A stretch of 34,462 bases of DNA from Planctomycetaceae bacterium (GTDB taxonomy: Bacteria > Planctomycetota > Planctomycetia > Planctomycetales > Planctomycetaceae), in the NCBI GenBank assembly GCA_028284485.1, contig JANQRQ010000096.1, positions 1-34,462 on the forward strand, in the 5' to 3' direction. Below, piece by piece: positions 17,302 to 25,718 of this stretch (its first letter is position 1; every line of letters starts with the position of its first letter). The translations under genes were made by a program, and so were the position numbers. The notes below the pieces were generated by a model. It did no database searches, was not told the origin of the DNA, and saw only the letters and a program-made list of their open reading frames with translations.

Positions 17302-17976
17302 TCACGCATCTTGCGGCGACATGCGAGCACGGACGGTCTGCTCTAATTGATCGAGCACTTCGGTCGGCTGGAGATGCGACGTATCGATCCGCACGGCATC
17401 GGACGGAATGACCAACGGGCTGACCACGCGGTTTTCGTCGCGCCGGTCGCGTTCTTTGATTTGCTCGAGGATTTCGTCGAGCGACGCATCGTCGTTCTTG
17501 TCGTGTAATTCGCGATGCCGACGTCGGGCCCGTTCCATCGGATCAGCCGTGAGAAAGAATTTGCATTCCGCGTCGGGAAAAACGACCGATCCCTGATCGC
17601 GACCTTCGGTCACGATGTTCATTCCCTCGGCAACGACACGTTGTTGCCGTGTCAATTCGTCGCGTACATCGGGATGCATTGCCACCACGGAAGAGGCCTG
17701 CGTGACCGATTCCTGGCGAATCGCGGCACTGACTTCATCGCCATTGACCAATACTCGGTCGCCATCGAACTCGATTCTCGTTCGCCGAGCGGTTGCGACA
17801 ACTGCAGCTTGATCGTTGGGATCGACATCTTGTTCAAGGCAGGCCCAGGCAATCGCACGGTACATCGCCCCGGTATCGAGAAACCGAAACGCCAATCGCT
17901 TGGCAAGGTTGCGGGCTGTCGAACTTTTTCCGGACCCGGCCGGTCCGTCAATCGTCACAATCATCATGTCGGCCAT
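17302..17976 (-). CDS. cmk: Cytidylate (CMP/dCMP) kinase
   Basis: The 224-residue product phosphorylates CMP and dCMP with ATP in the cytoplasm, supplying CDP and dCDP for nucleic acid and phospholipid synthesis. The P-loop is GPAGSGKSS at residues 11-19. FLDTGAMYRAIAW follows as the nucleoside-binding segment, and TEGRDQGSVVFPDA and ARRRHREL are further family signatures. Length is normal for bacterial Cmk. The frame extends to 18039, but the ATG at 17976 (MADMMIVTIDG) puts the P-loop at the usual place. It starts 76 bases after the stop of the GH38-like gene on the same strand, so the two may be co-transcribed, though no functional link is apparent. The common cmk neighbours rpsA and plsC are not in the window. 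Confidence 0.95.
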   Translation of the reverse strand: MADMMIVTIDGPAGSGKSSTARNLAKRLAFRFLDTGAMYRAIAWACLEQDVDPNDQAAVVATARRTRIEFDGDRVLVNGDEVSAAIRQESVTQASSVVAMHPDVRDELTRQQRVVAEGMNIVTEGRDQGSVVFPDAECKFFLTADPMERARRRHRELHDKNDDASLDEILEQIKERDRRDENRVVSPLVIPSDAVRIDTSHLQPTEVLDQLEQTVRARMSPQDA

Positions 17977-18052
17977 GGTATTATCTTGCAAAGTTCCGCG
18001 TGCATTTGTCTTCTTGCGGTCGCGGCACGTATTGGTCAATTAAGGATTCGTG

Positions 18053-20947
18053 TCAATCATCGCCGAAGCGTAATTCGACATCGGCAATTTCGTAGGAAGT
18101 CATTTCGATAACAACAGTTTCGCCCTGAATCGTCAAATCAGTTACCGTTTTCCCTTGGAAGTCGCGTTGGCGGGCTCGAATCGGCGTACGAAAACATCGC
18201 AACTTCGCCGTGCAGCGCCGACCTTCGGTTTCGACGAGTCGCAACCCGATACCGTTGTCGGACGCTTCGCCTTCAGAATTGTACCACTCCCACGATTCGG
18301 TTGCGCCCTCGGGAATTCGAGTCGCCAACCCCATGATCCGCGTGATTTGAACGTTCCTGGCGTCGACATGAAAGAACCAACCCGACGTTCCCGCATTCGG
18401 CGGACCGGTCGTTGTTGGTACGGATAAAGCAGGTGTCATCGCGTCGAGAGCATCCTGCATGGGAAAATGGCGATCCACAACCACGTCGAATCGGAACTTC
18501 CGCGTTGTTTCGCCCTCGACCACCAAAATCGTATCGAGCATGCGTGACCCGGTCTTGCGATGGAATGGCAGGCCATGAGTCAAAATGGTCGTCCGCTGTT
18601 CTTCGTCGGCGAACTCGATGTAATGCGGACTTTCGAATCGTTCGCCCAACGACGTGCTCGCTTCCTCGAAGATTGATCGCGTAATGACCTCGGAACTGTT
18701 GTTCCAAGCCCAGCGAGATCCGAAATAGGTCAGCCAGGGAATGCCTTCCATCGGCTCGGCGATGTCGAGTTCAACTTCGATTTCCAGTACGGGGCGGCCG
18801 CGATACATGCGAAAGCGTTGGCAAAAACCGGCGAGCGGCTCGTCGGTTTCAGGATCGATCAATTCGCCACGTGTTTCAATAATCCCAGCAACGGGTCCGT
18901 CGCTAATGACCTCGACCGATTGGCAGCGCATCTCCGAATATGATGTCGTTTCGGATTCGTCGTAATCGTCACCCGGCTGAATCGTTCGGGGTTGGGCGAA
19001 TCGAAAAGCCAACTGCTGACTGAGACGATTGGGACGCCGCCCGTATTCCTTGATGCGCTGAATCCCACCAGTTTCGGGATTGATGTGCGCTTCGAAATAC
19101 TCGTTGCGTAGCATATGCTCTTCGACGAGTGGCACGGAAGATTCCGTCGGTTTCGCGTTGGCCGACGCCGTTGGCAACCAGGTGAAGCCGGCAGCCGGCA
19201 GATCGACAATGGCGATTTTCGATTTATCATCGAATTGAACGGCACGGATCGCTCCGCCCACTTCGGGGGGATACTCGGCTTGATCGAGCGGAAAAACAAC
19301 ACGCCGCGGAAACGACAGTGTATTAATAAGCAGCATGCCTGGTTGATCGCCCCCGCCGGCCATGACGATTTTCACGAGATCCTCTGCGGAGCGTTCGACA
19401 AATCCCTCGAGCATCTGGACGGCTGCGTCAATTTCTGTCGGCGTTCCGTCTGGTCCGCCCTGCTCGATCACGCGTTCCTCGTCGGCGAGCAGCGCATCGG
19501 GAATCGGCCGACCAGTGAGCGCTACCGCAAGGCTCTGCAGCCAATGCCCGGTATCGAACTGCCGCCGTCGCAAGAAATGATCGCGAAAACGGGTCACCGG
19601 GTTGGGCTCTTGCCGCACGACAGCGTGGGTCAAAAAGGGGGACAGGTATTCTTTGGCTTCATAAGAAGAGAGCCGTCGCGGGGATTCGTCCAACTCGAAG
19701 AACTCTTCAAAGGTGATGAAGCGTCCGAGTGCCGGTGAATACTCGCTGATTCTTACGAAGTCTTCGAACCAGGGGGCTTGTACGTCGGGCCATCGCGCCA
19801 AAATGACCGCTGCTGACTGATCTTCCTCCATCGATTCGGCCATGCGTTGGGAGAACCGCAAATAGCTCGATGTGCTGTCAGCGGCCAACGGAATACGGGT
19901 AATCGCACTAATGACCGATCCGTCGATCCCTTCCCAGCGAATGCGACTCTGCTCGTGATCGGGATAGATGCCGTCGTCCAGCAGTAAATGCAACACCCCT
20001 TGGTATCCGAAACGGTTGAGAATTTGCGGAATCTGCACACCCAATCCAAACCGGCGACGTGACCAGGTCCTCGGAACTTTGCCGCATGCCTCGCGAAAAT
20101 AAGCTTGCCCCGCTCGAAAGTTCCACAGGATCGACTCCATCGGAACGACGGGGATGGGCGGAGGCGTTAACTCACCTCCGATGATATCAATGGTCTGTTC
20201 TTGCCAAGCGCGGCTGATCTGTCCGCCAAGCTCCGGATCGTTGTCGCAAATCTCGCGGAATTCTTTTCCGGTCACCAGGAGATTCGCAGGACTCGCACGC
20301 TCGAGCCAACGCCGAAGATTGTCATCCGCCAGATCGGGCATCAGCAGACACAGATCCAGCAGGTAGCACTCGACCGGGTAGAACCGCTCGCGCGACTCGG
20401 TCAACCGTTCGAAGCAGACTTTCAAATGCTCGCGGCAGGAATCGGCGTCGCTGTTCAAACAATCGACAGCCGCTTGGACTGCTTCACGTTGCAAATGGAC
20501 TTCGTCAATACTGCTAAAGTGATGCATATGCCGCGCGAGAAGTTCTGTTTGCAAATAGCACGTCCCCAATGCGATGAAGTCGCTGACAAGATCGTCGTCG
20601 AATTCGCACTCTGATGCGGCGACCTCGACGATGGCCGCGATGTAGTCCTCGCGATTGGTTTGCCCGGAAACGACACGCGCTCCGGCGGCTTTGGCTTGTT
20701 CAATCCAATCGTAAGGGACCCAGTCATCAGCTGCCGTCGGGATAATAATCAGCCGGTCTTCGAGAGACTCGGGCGGCTCGTCAGAACGGTGCCATTGTGG
20801 GATGGCTTCGGTCGCGTTTAACAACAGCGGATGCCAGGCGCAGGCGAAGGCATTCAGCAAACTCGCCGCCTGGTCGTCTTCCAGCTCGGTGGGGAAATCC
20901 TCGAGGCTATGACACGGAATCAGGATGATGGTTTCGCGAAATTTCAT
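18053..20947 (-). CDS. GH38-like (alpha-mannosidase-type) large protein, catalytic motif degenerate
   Basis: The 964-residue product has no signal peptide, so it should be cytoplasmic. Residues about 180-420 look like a GH38/GH57-type barrel. One segment, TWSRRRFGLGVQIPQILNRF near 291-310, aligns by eye with the GH38 motif W..D.FGhs.qlPqil, but Arg stands where the nucleophile Asp is expected. Residues from about 614 (LRNEYFEAHINPETGGIQRI) match the GH38 C-terminal beta-sandwich (leNeyl.v.fdp.tGgi). Later parts (RGRPVLEIEVELD, FRTPIRARQRDFQGK) also fit that domain. The N-terminal HxD metal motif of true alpha-mannosidases is not obvious. It may be a diverged hydrolase with a different active site or a glycan-binding pseudoenzyme. 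It precedes cmk by 76 bases. Confidence 0.6.
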   Translation of the reverse strand: MKFRETIILIPCHSLEDFPTELEDDQAASLLNAFACAWHPLLLNATEAIPQWHRSDEPPESLEDRLIIIPTAADDWVPYDWIEQAKAAGARVVSGQTNREDYIAAIVEVAASECEFDDDLVSDFIALGTCYLQTELLARHMHHFSSIDEVHLQREAVQAAVDCLNSDADSCREHLKVCFERLTESRERFYPVECYLLDLCLLMPDLADDNLRRWLERASPANLLVTGKEFREICDNDPELGGQISRAWQEQTIDIIGGELTPPPIPVVPMESILWNFRAGQAYFREACGKVPRTWSRRRFGLGVQIPQILNRFGYQGVLHLLLDDGIYPDHEQSRIRWEGIDGSVISAITRIPLAADSTSSYLRFSQRMAESMEEDQSAAVILARWPDVQAPWFEDFVRISEYSPALGRFITFEEFFELDESPRRLSSYEAKEYLSPFLTHAVVRQEPNPVTRFRDHFLRRRQFDTGHWLQSLAVALTGRPIPDALLADEERVIEQGGPDGTPTEIDAAVQMLEGFVERSAEDLVKIVMAGGGDQPGMLLINTLSFPRRVVFPLDQAEYPPEVGGAIRAVQFDDKSKIAIVDLPAAGFTWLPTASANAKPTESSVPLVEEHMLRNEYFEAHINPETGGIQRIKEYGRRPNRLSQQLAFRFAQPRTIQPGDDYDESETTSYSEMRCQSVEVISDGPVAGIIETRGELIDPETDEPLAGFCQRFRMYRGRPVLEIEVELDIAEPMEGIPWLTYFGSRWAWNNSSEVITRSIFEEASTSLGERFESPHYIEFADEEQRTTILTHGLPFHRKTGSRMLDTILVVEGETTRKFRFDVVVDRHFPMQDALDAMTPALSVPTTTGPPNAGTSGWFFHVDARNVQITRIMGLATRIPEGATESWEWYNSEGEASDNGIGLRLVETEGRRCTAKLRCFRTPIRARQRDFQGKTVTDLTIQGETVVIEMTSYEIADVELRFGDD

Positions 20948-21595
20948 CAGTGAGTTGCAACTGTTTGAGAGCTGTCCACGAAAAACGGACCGGTCTGCGT
21001 TTGCGATTCGAGTATTGGGAAGCCAACACCTAGATCAGACACATCGACTGACCCTCGGGCCAAATCACATCTGGTCCATGATCGGCCTTGGGAAACTTAC
21101 TTGTCGGGATTGGGACGACGACGCGAGTGCCGACGGCCAAAACCCGCGTACTTGACTTGGTTTACGACTATGAACCGGGTTTAGGATCAGCTTCAATCCT
21201 GGGCGCCAATGGTATCCACGAAGCCTACCTGCCACCGCTGCTGAACCGAATGTTGTCAGTTCTATTCGAATCACGTTTCACATTACCAAGGAGTGGTTCG
21301 ATTCGCACGTGATCGCTCGAACGCGGGTGCGCGATGCACCTCCGCTTTTTCCGAATGTTTGGGGGCCGAAAAATTTCCGGGAACTTTCGCCGGTCGATTC
21401 GCGTCTCAATGTTGACTCACCGTAAAACCCCGTGGTAGCTTAGTTTTAGGACAAAGTTTGCGCATAGGGCACGATCGTTACTCCTTAAGCCTCTCTCAGT
21501 TGTGACCATTTCCGGTCGACGATCCGTGTTTGCTGCGGCTTTCATTTTTGGCGAGTCAAATCCACAACATCTTCGATGGCTGGAGATCTGCTGTA
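20948..21595. other. Divergent intergenic region between GH38-like gene and pilus operon
   Basis: This is about 650 bases between two divergently oriented genes, so it must hold promoters for both. Short open frames at 21065-21312 have no good ribosome binding site and are not called. Only one promoter-like sequence was found, listed separately. No copy of the window's dispersed repeats is present. Confidence 0.4.
21412..21441 (+). promoter_or_regulatory. Possible sigma-70-type promoter for the pilM operon
   Basis: TTGACT at 21412-21417 matches five of six -35 consensus bases. TAGCTT lies 18 bases downstream as a weak -10. The site is about 155 bases before the pilM start. The assignment is tentative because planctomycete promoters are poorly defined and the -10 is poor. 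Confidence 0.25.
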
Positions 21596-23665
21596 ATGGC
21601 TGAAAACCAAGGCGTTTGGGGAATTGAGATTGGTCAGGCAGGATTAAAGGCATTGCGTTTGCGCTATGCCGAAGCGGCCAACCAGGTGGTCGCAGTCGCC
21701 TTCGACTATGTGCCTCACGCTAAAATCCTCAGCCAGCCGGACGCCATTCCCGAGGAATTGATTCCGCAGGCGCTCGAGACCTTTCTCAAGCGCAACAAAA
21801 TCAAAGGTGACAAAATTGCCATCGGTGTCCCCAGCCAGCACGCGTTGGCTCGGTTCATCACGCTTCCTCCCGTTGAATCGGGCAAGGTCGCGGAAATCGT
21901 CAAGTACGAAGCCCGACAACAAATTCCGTTCGCCCTCGAAGAAGTCATTTGGGACTTTCAAACGTTAGGTGGCGGCATCGAAGAGAGCGGCTTCATGTTG
22001 GGGGCCGAAGTGGGCCTGTTCGCAATGAAACGCGAGCAAGTGATCCAATCGCTGCAACCGTTTATCGATGCCAAAGTGGAAGTCGAATTGATCCAGGTTG
22101 CACCGCTGGCGCTGCAAAACTTCTTGTGCTATGACCGGCTGGGCCAACGGGTCGACGAAGACTTCGTTCCGCCCGACGATTACACGCTGGTGCTCGACAT
22201 GGGAGCAGACAACACCACGCTCGTCGTGTCGAATGGCGAAAAGATTTGGATCCGCAACGTTCCTTTGGGTGGCAACCACTTTACGCGGGCACTGACCAAA
22301 GAAATGAAGTTGACGTTCGCCAAAGCCGAACACCTCAAGTGCAACGCCACCAAGTCTCCCGATCCGCGGGCCGTCTTTCAGGCCTTGCGACCGGTGTTTA
22401 ACGATTATGTGTCGGAAATCCAACGATCGATCGGATATTTCGCCAGCGTTAACCGCGAAGCGAAAATCGTACGCGTCGTTGGCGTGGGCAATGGATTCAA
22501 GCTGGCCGGCCTGCAGAAATTCCTGCAACAGAACTTGCAGTACGAAGTCAAACGGGTCGACAAGCTCGAAGGCGTGGTCGGCGACAACGTGCTGAATGCC
22601 CCGTTGTTCCAGGAGAATGTCCCCAGCTTTGTCGTGCCTTACGGTTTAGCCCTGCAGGGTTTGGGACTCACGCAAGTACACACCACGTTGATCCCGCCGG
22701 AAATTGCGTTGCAGCGTCAGATTCGCCGCAAAAAGCCTTGGGCTGCCATCACTGCCGCCAGCCTGTTGTTCGGTTTGTCGGTGTCGACTTTCGGCTATGC
22801 CCGCGTAGCCAGTTCGGTCAGTGAAGATCGATTCGGCGCCGCCGAAACTGCGGCAGCTACCTACGGCTCGAAGGTTGCCGATTTTCAATCGCAATACGAT
22901 GCCGCGGTCGGTGAACACGACGCGCTAAAGGCGGCCGGCGAAGAGTTAGTCCGCACGATCGATTCGCGGGAGAATTGGCTGGAGTTGTATCGGGCCATTA
23001 ACGAATGCTTGCCGCGCGACGTCGGCGATCAACAGGACGAAACGCGCATTGAATTGAAAAACCAGATCAACATTCAATCAATTACCGCGGAACGCCCAGA
23101 GGATATGGCTGTCTGGTTTTCGGATCTTGCAGATTCGATCAAGAACCATATGCGAGACGACGAGCGAAATGTTCCGCCACCCACCGAAGCATATGTCGTC
23201 ACTTTGACAGGGTTCCATTTCCACCACGACGAGAAAAACCCACGCACCGGCATGGGAGTGCTCTACGTTGTGAGCACATTACTGAAGAATCTGCAGCAGT
23301 GGACTTTTCAAGCTCCCGATTCGTTAGAGCCGGTTCCTGTGGGGCAATTAGGGATCTCCCACGCCTTGGTGACCGATATGGGCCGGGCAGAAAAAGTGAA
23401 GTACTACTTCGAAGATGACGGCCCCGGCCGAGAAGTGACCAGTGGAGCGGTCGGTGGCGTGGCTAATACCTATACTCGGGCCGCCGGCGGCGCGGGTGGC
23501 GCCATCGCCAACGACGCAGAGTACAAAGAACTGACCAAAACAACCTTTAAGTTGCAATTCGTTTGGCTGCCGCGTGACAAGAACGACCGGCCAGAGATCC
23601 GGCCAGAGATGGTCGCCCCGCCTGTCGAAGAAGAGGCGGAACCAGTCGAAGAACCGACCGGTTGA
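21596..23665 (+). CDS. pilM: PilM-like ATPase fused to a PilN-like membrane domain
   Basis: The 689-residue product begins MAENQGVWGIEIGQAGLKAL, an actin-like phosphate-1 motif of PilM. It continues with IAIGVPSQHALARFITLPP and YEARQQIPFALEEVIWDFQ, the PilM family signature, and LDMGADNTTLVV near residues 199-210 as phosphate 2. Around residues 379-400 a membrane helix (PWAAITAASLLFGLSVSTFGYA) follows, and then a coiled, periplasmic segment of about 290 residues resembling the position and topology of PilN. PilM and PilN normally are separate proteins that pair at the inner membrane; here they seem joined. GGAGA lies 9 bases before the ATG at 21596; an upstream non-ATG start at 21530 is less likely. 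It heads a three-gene operon with the two Cys/Met-rich proteins. Confidence 0.85.
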   Translation: MAENQGVWGIEIGQAGLKALRLRYAEAANQVVAVAFDYVPHAKILSQPDAIPEELIPQALETFLKRNKIKGDKIAIGVPSQHALARFITLPPVESGKVAEIVKYEARQQIPFALEEVIWDFQTLGGGIEESGFMLGAEVGLFAMKREQVIQSLQPFIDAKVEVELIQVAPLALQNFLCYDRLGQRVDEDFVPPDDYTLVLDMGADNTTLVVSNGEKIWIRNVPLGGNHFTRALTKEMKLTFAKAEHLKCNATKSPDPRAVFQALRPVFNDYVSEIQRSIGYFASVNREAKIVRVVGVGNGFKLAGLQKFLQQNLQYEVKRVDKLEGVVGDNVLNAPLFQENVPSFVVPYGLALQGLGLTQVHTTLIPPEIALQRQIRRKKPWAAITAASLLFGLSVSTFGYARVASSVSEDRFGAAETAAATYGSKVADFQSQYDAAVGEHDALKAAGEELVRTIDSRENWLELYRAINECLPRDVGDQQDETRIELKNQINIQSITAERPEDMAVWFSDLADSIKNHMRDDERNVPPPTEAYVVTLTGFHFHHDEKNPRTGMGVLYVVSTLLKNLQQWTFQAPDSLEPVPVGQLGISHALVTDMGRAEKVKYYFEDDGPGREVTSGAVGGVANTYTRAAGGAGGAIANDAEYKELTKTTFKLQFVWLPRDKNDRPEIRPEMVAPPVEEEAEPVEEPTG

Positions 23666-23696
23666 TCAAACTCCTTTGAAGACGAATGCTGTTTCG

Positions 23697-23716
23697 GGGG
23701 TGGCTTTCGTCGCCCC
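23697..23716 (+). other. Intergenic hairpin in the pilus operon
   Basis: GGGGTGGC and GTCGCCCC can pair over 8 positions, including G-U pairs, with a TTTC loop. TTTC precedes the stem and AAAAA follows it. It lies 31 bases after the pilM-like stop. There is no U tract in the operon's direction, so an RNA-stability or processing hairpin is more likely than a terminator. Confidence 0.3.
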
Positions 23717-23806
23717 AAAAATCGGATCGAACTAGTAAACAAACGACGTCGAAATTCATCTTAGCACATATCTCGCAGCTGTTTCTTCTGCGACCGGAGA
23801 GCCGTG

Positions 23807-25627
23807 ATGGATAAACTGAAGCCACTCATCGTGCACCACTTTTGGGTCTTGTTCGGCCTGGCCATCATTCTGACGTTTGTCGGTTGGTGGATGACAACCG
23901 GCACGCTGGAGGAAATCGCGACAACGAGAACCGATAAGCTGAATTCGACCTTTGACGGCATCCCCGATGGGACGAATGCCCCCAATGATCAATGGTCAGG
24001 CGAGGTCCAAAAGCGAAACCAGGTTCGTGCGAAACGCAACGCCGAAACGCACGAACAACTTTGGGACCGGCAACAAGAGCTGATTGTCTGGCCGCCTCAA
24101 ATCGCTGACACCATGGCCGACTGCCCATTCCGGGGCCGCCTTGCCGAAGCGACGGAAGTACCGCTGTTATACCGCAGCGCTTATTTACTCGAAATTGACC
24201 GCGTTTGGAGAATGGCGGACCCGGTCGGCATCGCGCCGCGAAAGGGATCTGTGCTGTTTGACGAGGCGATCATTCCTCAAGTTCCGCAGACGAAATGGGA
24301 TATTGAGCAACCAACCTGGAGGGAAATTTGGGACGCCCAGGAAGACCTCTGGCTGGTCACCGAGTTGGTCAAAGCGGTCGCTCGCGTGAATGAAGGGGCC
24401 GAAAGTGTTGCCGATGCCCATGTGCGGCAAATCAGCGAGATTAAGTTGTTCGGCGCGACTCCCGAAGGGGGAGTTCCGGTGGTGGCGACAACCGAGGCAA
24501 CCGGTGAAGGCGAAGGATCGGATTACGGCTCCGATTGCGAGTATGCATGCGAATGCATGATGGAATACGGGATGGTCTGTGATTGCAGTTTCGACTGTGA
24601 AGAAATGTGCTACATGATGTGCATGGGCATGATGTATATGGGTCCGACCGGCGGCGCCGGGCGATTCGGGCAACGGACTCAGTCGACCGTCAACGTCGAT
24701 GTCGACCTGGCCGAGGAATTCGAGGAACCGTATGTCAGTTCCGGGACTTCGACCAGCGGCGGCGGCGACTTGGGGGCCTTTCCCGGTTTTGGTGCCGCTC
24801 CTGGAGGAACATCAGCCGGCCGGCGATATATTGAAGACGAAGGCAAGCCGTTTCGAACGCGTGGTTTTTACATTAAGGCGGTCGTCGATCACCGCCGCGT
24901 TCCCGACTTGCTGGTGGAAATTACCAACTCGGAATGGCCGTTGGAAATCATTCGCGTACACCAGAAAGTGCGCCAGATGTTGACGCCAGGCGCCCCTCCG
25001 GGCGGACTGCCAGGATTTGGGCCGTTAGCAGGCGGATACGGAGCACAAGGTTATGGCGCACAACCTGGTGGCGGCTTGACCGGAGGCCTAGCTCCCGGGG
25101 CAATCCCCGGCCTGAACCAGCTGCTGAACCCCAACGCTGGTCGTGGCGGAATGGGCTGCTACATGATGTGTAGCATGGGCATGATGTGCGATATGGGCGG
25201 CATGTGCGGCATGATGGGCTACATGTGCGGCGGGGGTTGCGGCGGTGGCGGCGGCGGCGTGAGCGGGTTGGGTGGCCTGCCAGAAGGAACCAGTTCCCGC
25301 ACTGCTCAAGCGATCAAAGCGGCCTTGGAAGACCAGTACCTCGTCGACGTCGTCATTGTCGGCGTGATGATGATGTATGACCCGCCAACCGAAGCGGAAC
25401 TTGCACTGGAATCAACCGTGCAAGATTTTACTTCACAAACTGGGGCTGTTGCCCCCGATCTGTCAGGTGGGCAAGCAGACGGAACGACGGCACAACCGGA
25501 AACGGGTCTGCCGGTCGATGACGGTTCGGCATCGACAACAATGCCGGCTGACGCAGCGACAGAAGAATCGTCGGAATTGACGGCCGACGACGTGTTTAAT
25601 GATGACCCCGCGGGGGTCAGTCCATAA
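23807..25627 (+). CDS. Single-pass membrane protein with two Cys/Met-rich modules (pilus operon)
   Basis: The 606-residue product has one N-terminal membrane helix (HFWVLFGLAIILTFVGWWM, residues about 11-29), so nearly all of it should face the periplasm. Module 1 (residues about 243-280) packs 8 Cys and 10 Met into about 38 residues and includes MCYMMCMGMMYMG. Module 2 (about 447-484) has 6 Cys and 11 Met, includes CYMMCSMGMMCDMG, and ends in a Gly run. Between them lie a Gly/Ala/Pro-rich linker and a predicted folded segment RGFYIKAVVDHRRVPDLLVE. The tail is acidic and Thr/Ser-rich. GGAG precedes the ATG at 23807 by 7 bases; a GTG directly upstream could also serve. I recognise no family. 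It may take the place of PilO; metal binding or disulfide cross-linking is inferred from composition. Confidence 0.85.
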   Translation: MDKLKPLIVHHFWVLFGLAIILTFVGWWMTTGTLEEIATTRTDKLNSTFDGIPDGTNAPNDQWSGEVQKRNQVRAKRNAETHEQLWDRQQELIVWPPQIADTMADCPFRGRLAEATEVPLLYRSAYLLEIDRVWRMADPVGIAPRKGSVLFDEAIIPQVPQTKWDIEQPTWREIWDAQEDLWLVTELVKAVARVNEGAESVADAHVRQISEIKLFGATPEGGVPVVATTEATGEGEGSDYGSDCEYACECMMEYGMVCDCSFDCEEMCYMMCMGMMYMGPTGGAGRFGQRTQSTVNVDVDLAEEFEEPYVSSGTSTSGGGDLGAFPGFGAAPGGTSAGRRYIEDEGKPFRTRGFYIKAVVDHRRVPDLLVEITNSEWPLEIIRVHQKVRQMLTPGAPPGGLPGFGPLAGGYGAQGYGAQPGGGLTGGLAPGAIPGLNQLLNPNAGRGGMGCYMMCSMGMMCDMGGMCGMMGYMCGGGCGGGGGGVSGLGGLPEGTSSRTAQAIKAALEDQYLVDVVIVGVMMMYDPPTEAELALESTVQDFTSQTGAVAPDLSGGQADGTTAQPETGLPVDDGSASTTMPADAATEESSELTADDVFNDDPAGVSP

Positions 25628-25718
25628 CGTTGTTGTACTGAGACGTGGAAAAACATATTCTCCACGATGGAAATGTGGACCAGATCACGGGCTAAGTTCA
25701 TTTGCCTTGGAGTCTACG

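Noticed and set aside
19630..19652. AAAAAGGGGGACAGGT inside the GH38-like gene, resembling the end of the MITE-like element
   Set aside because: The reading frame is continuous and protein-like across it, and no second end is present, so it is best taken as chance similarity.
21088..21312. Plus-strand open frame of 74 codons before the pilus operon
   Set aside because: No ribosome binding site, no recognisable family and no membrane or low-complexity pattern to support it.
21285..21315. GGTTCGATTCGC resembling a tRNA T-arm
   Set aside because: The flanking bases cannot form a 5-base T-stem and no acceptor, D or anticodon arm is found nearby.
24533..25258. Cys/Met-rich stretches explained as a frameshift artefact
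   Set aside because: The frame is open for more than 600 codons with folded-looking segments on both sides, and the same core recurs in a separate gene, so the frame is genuine.
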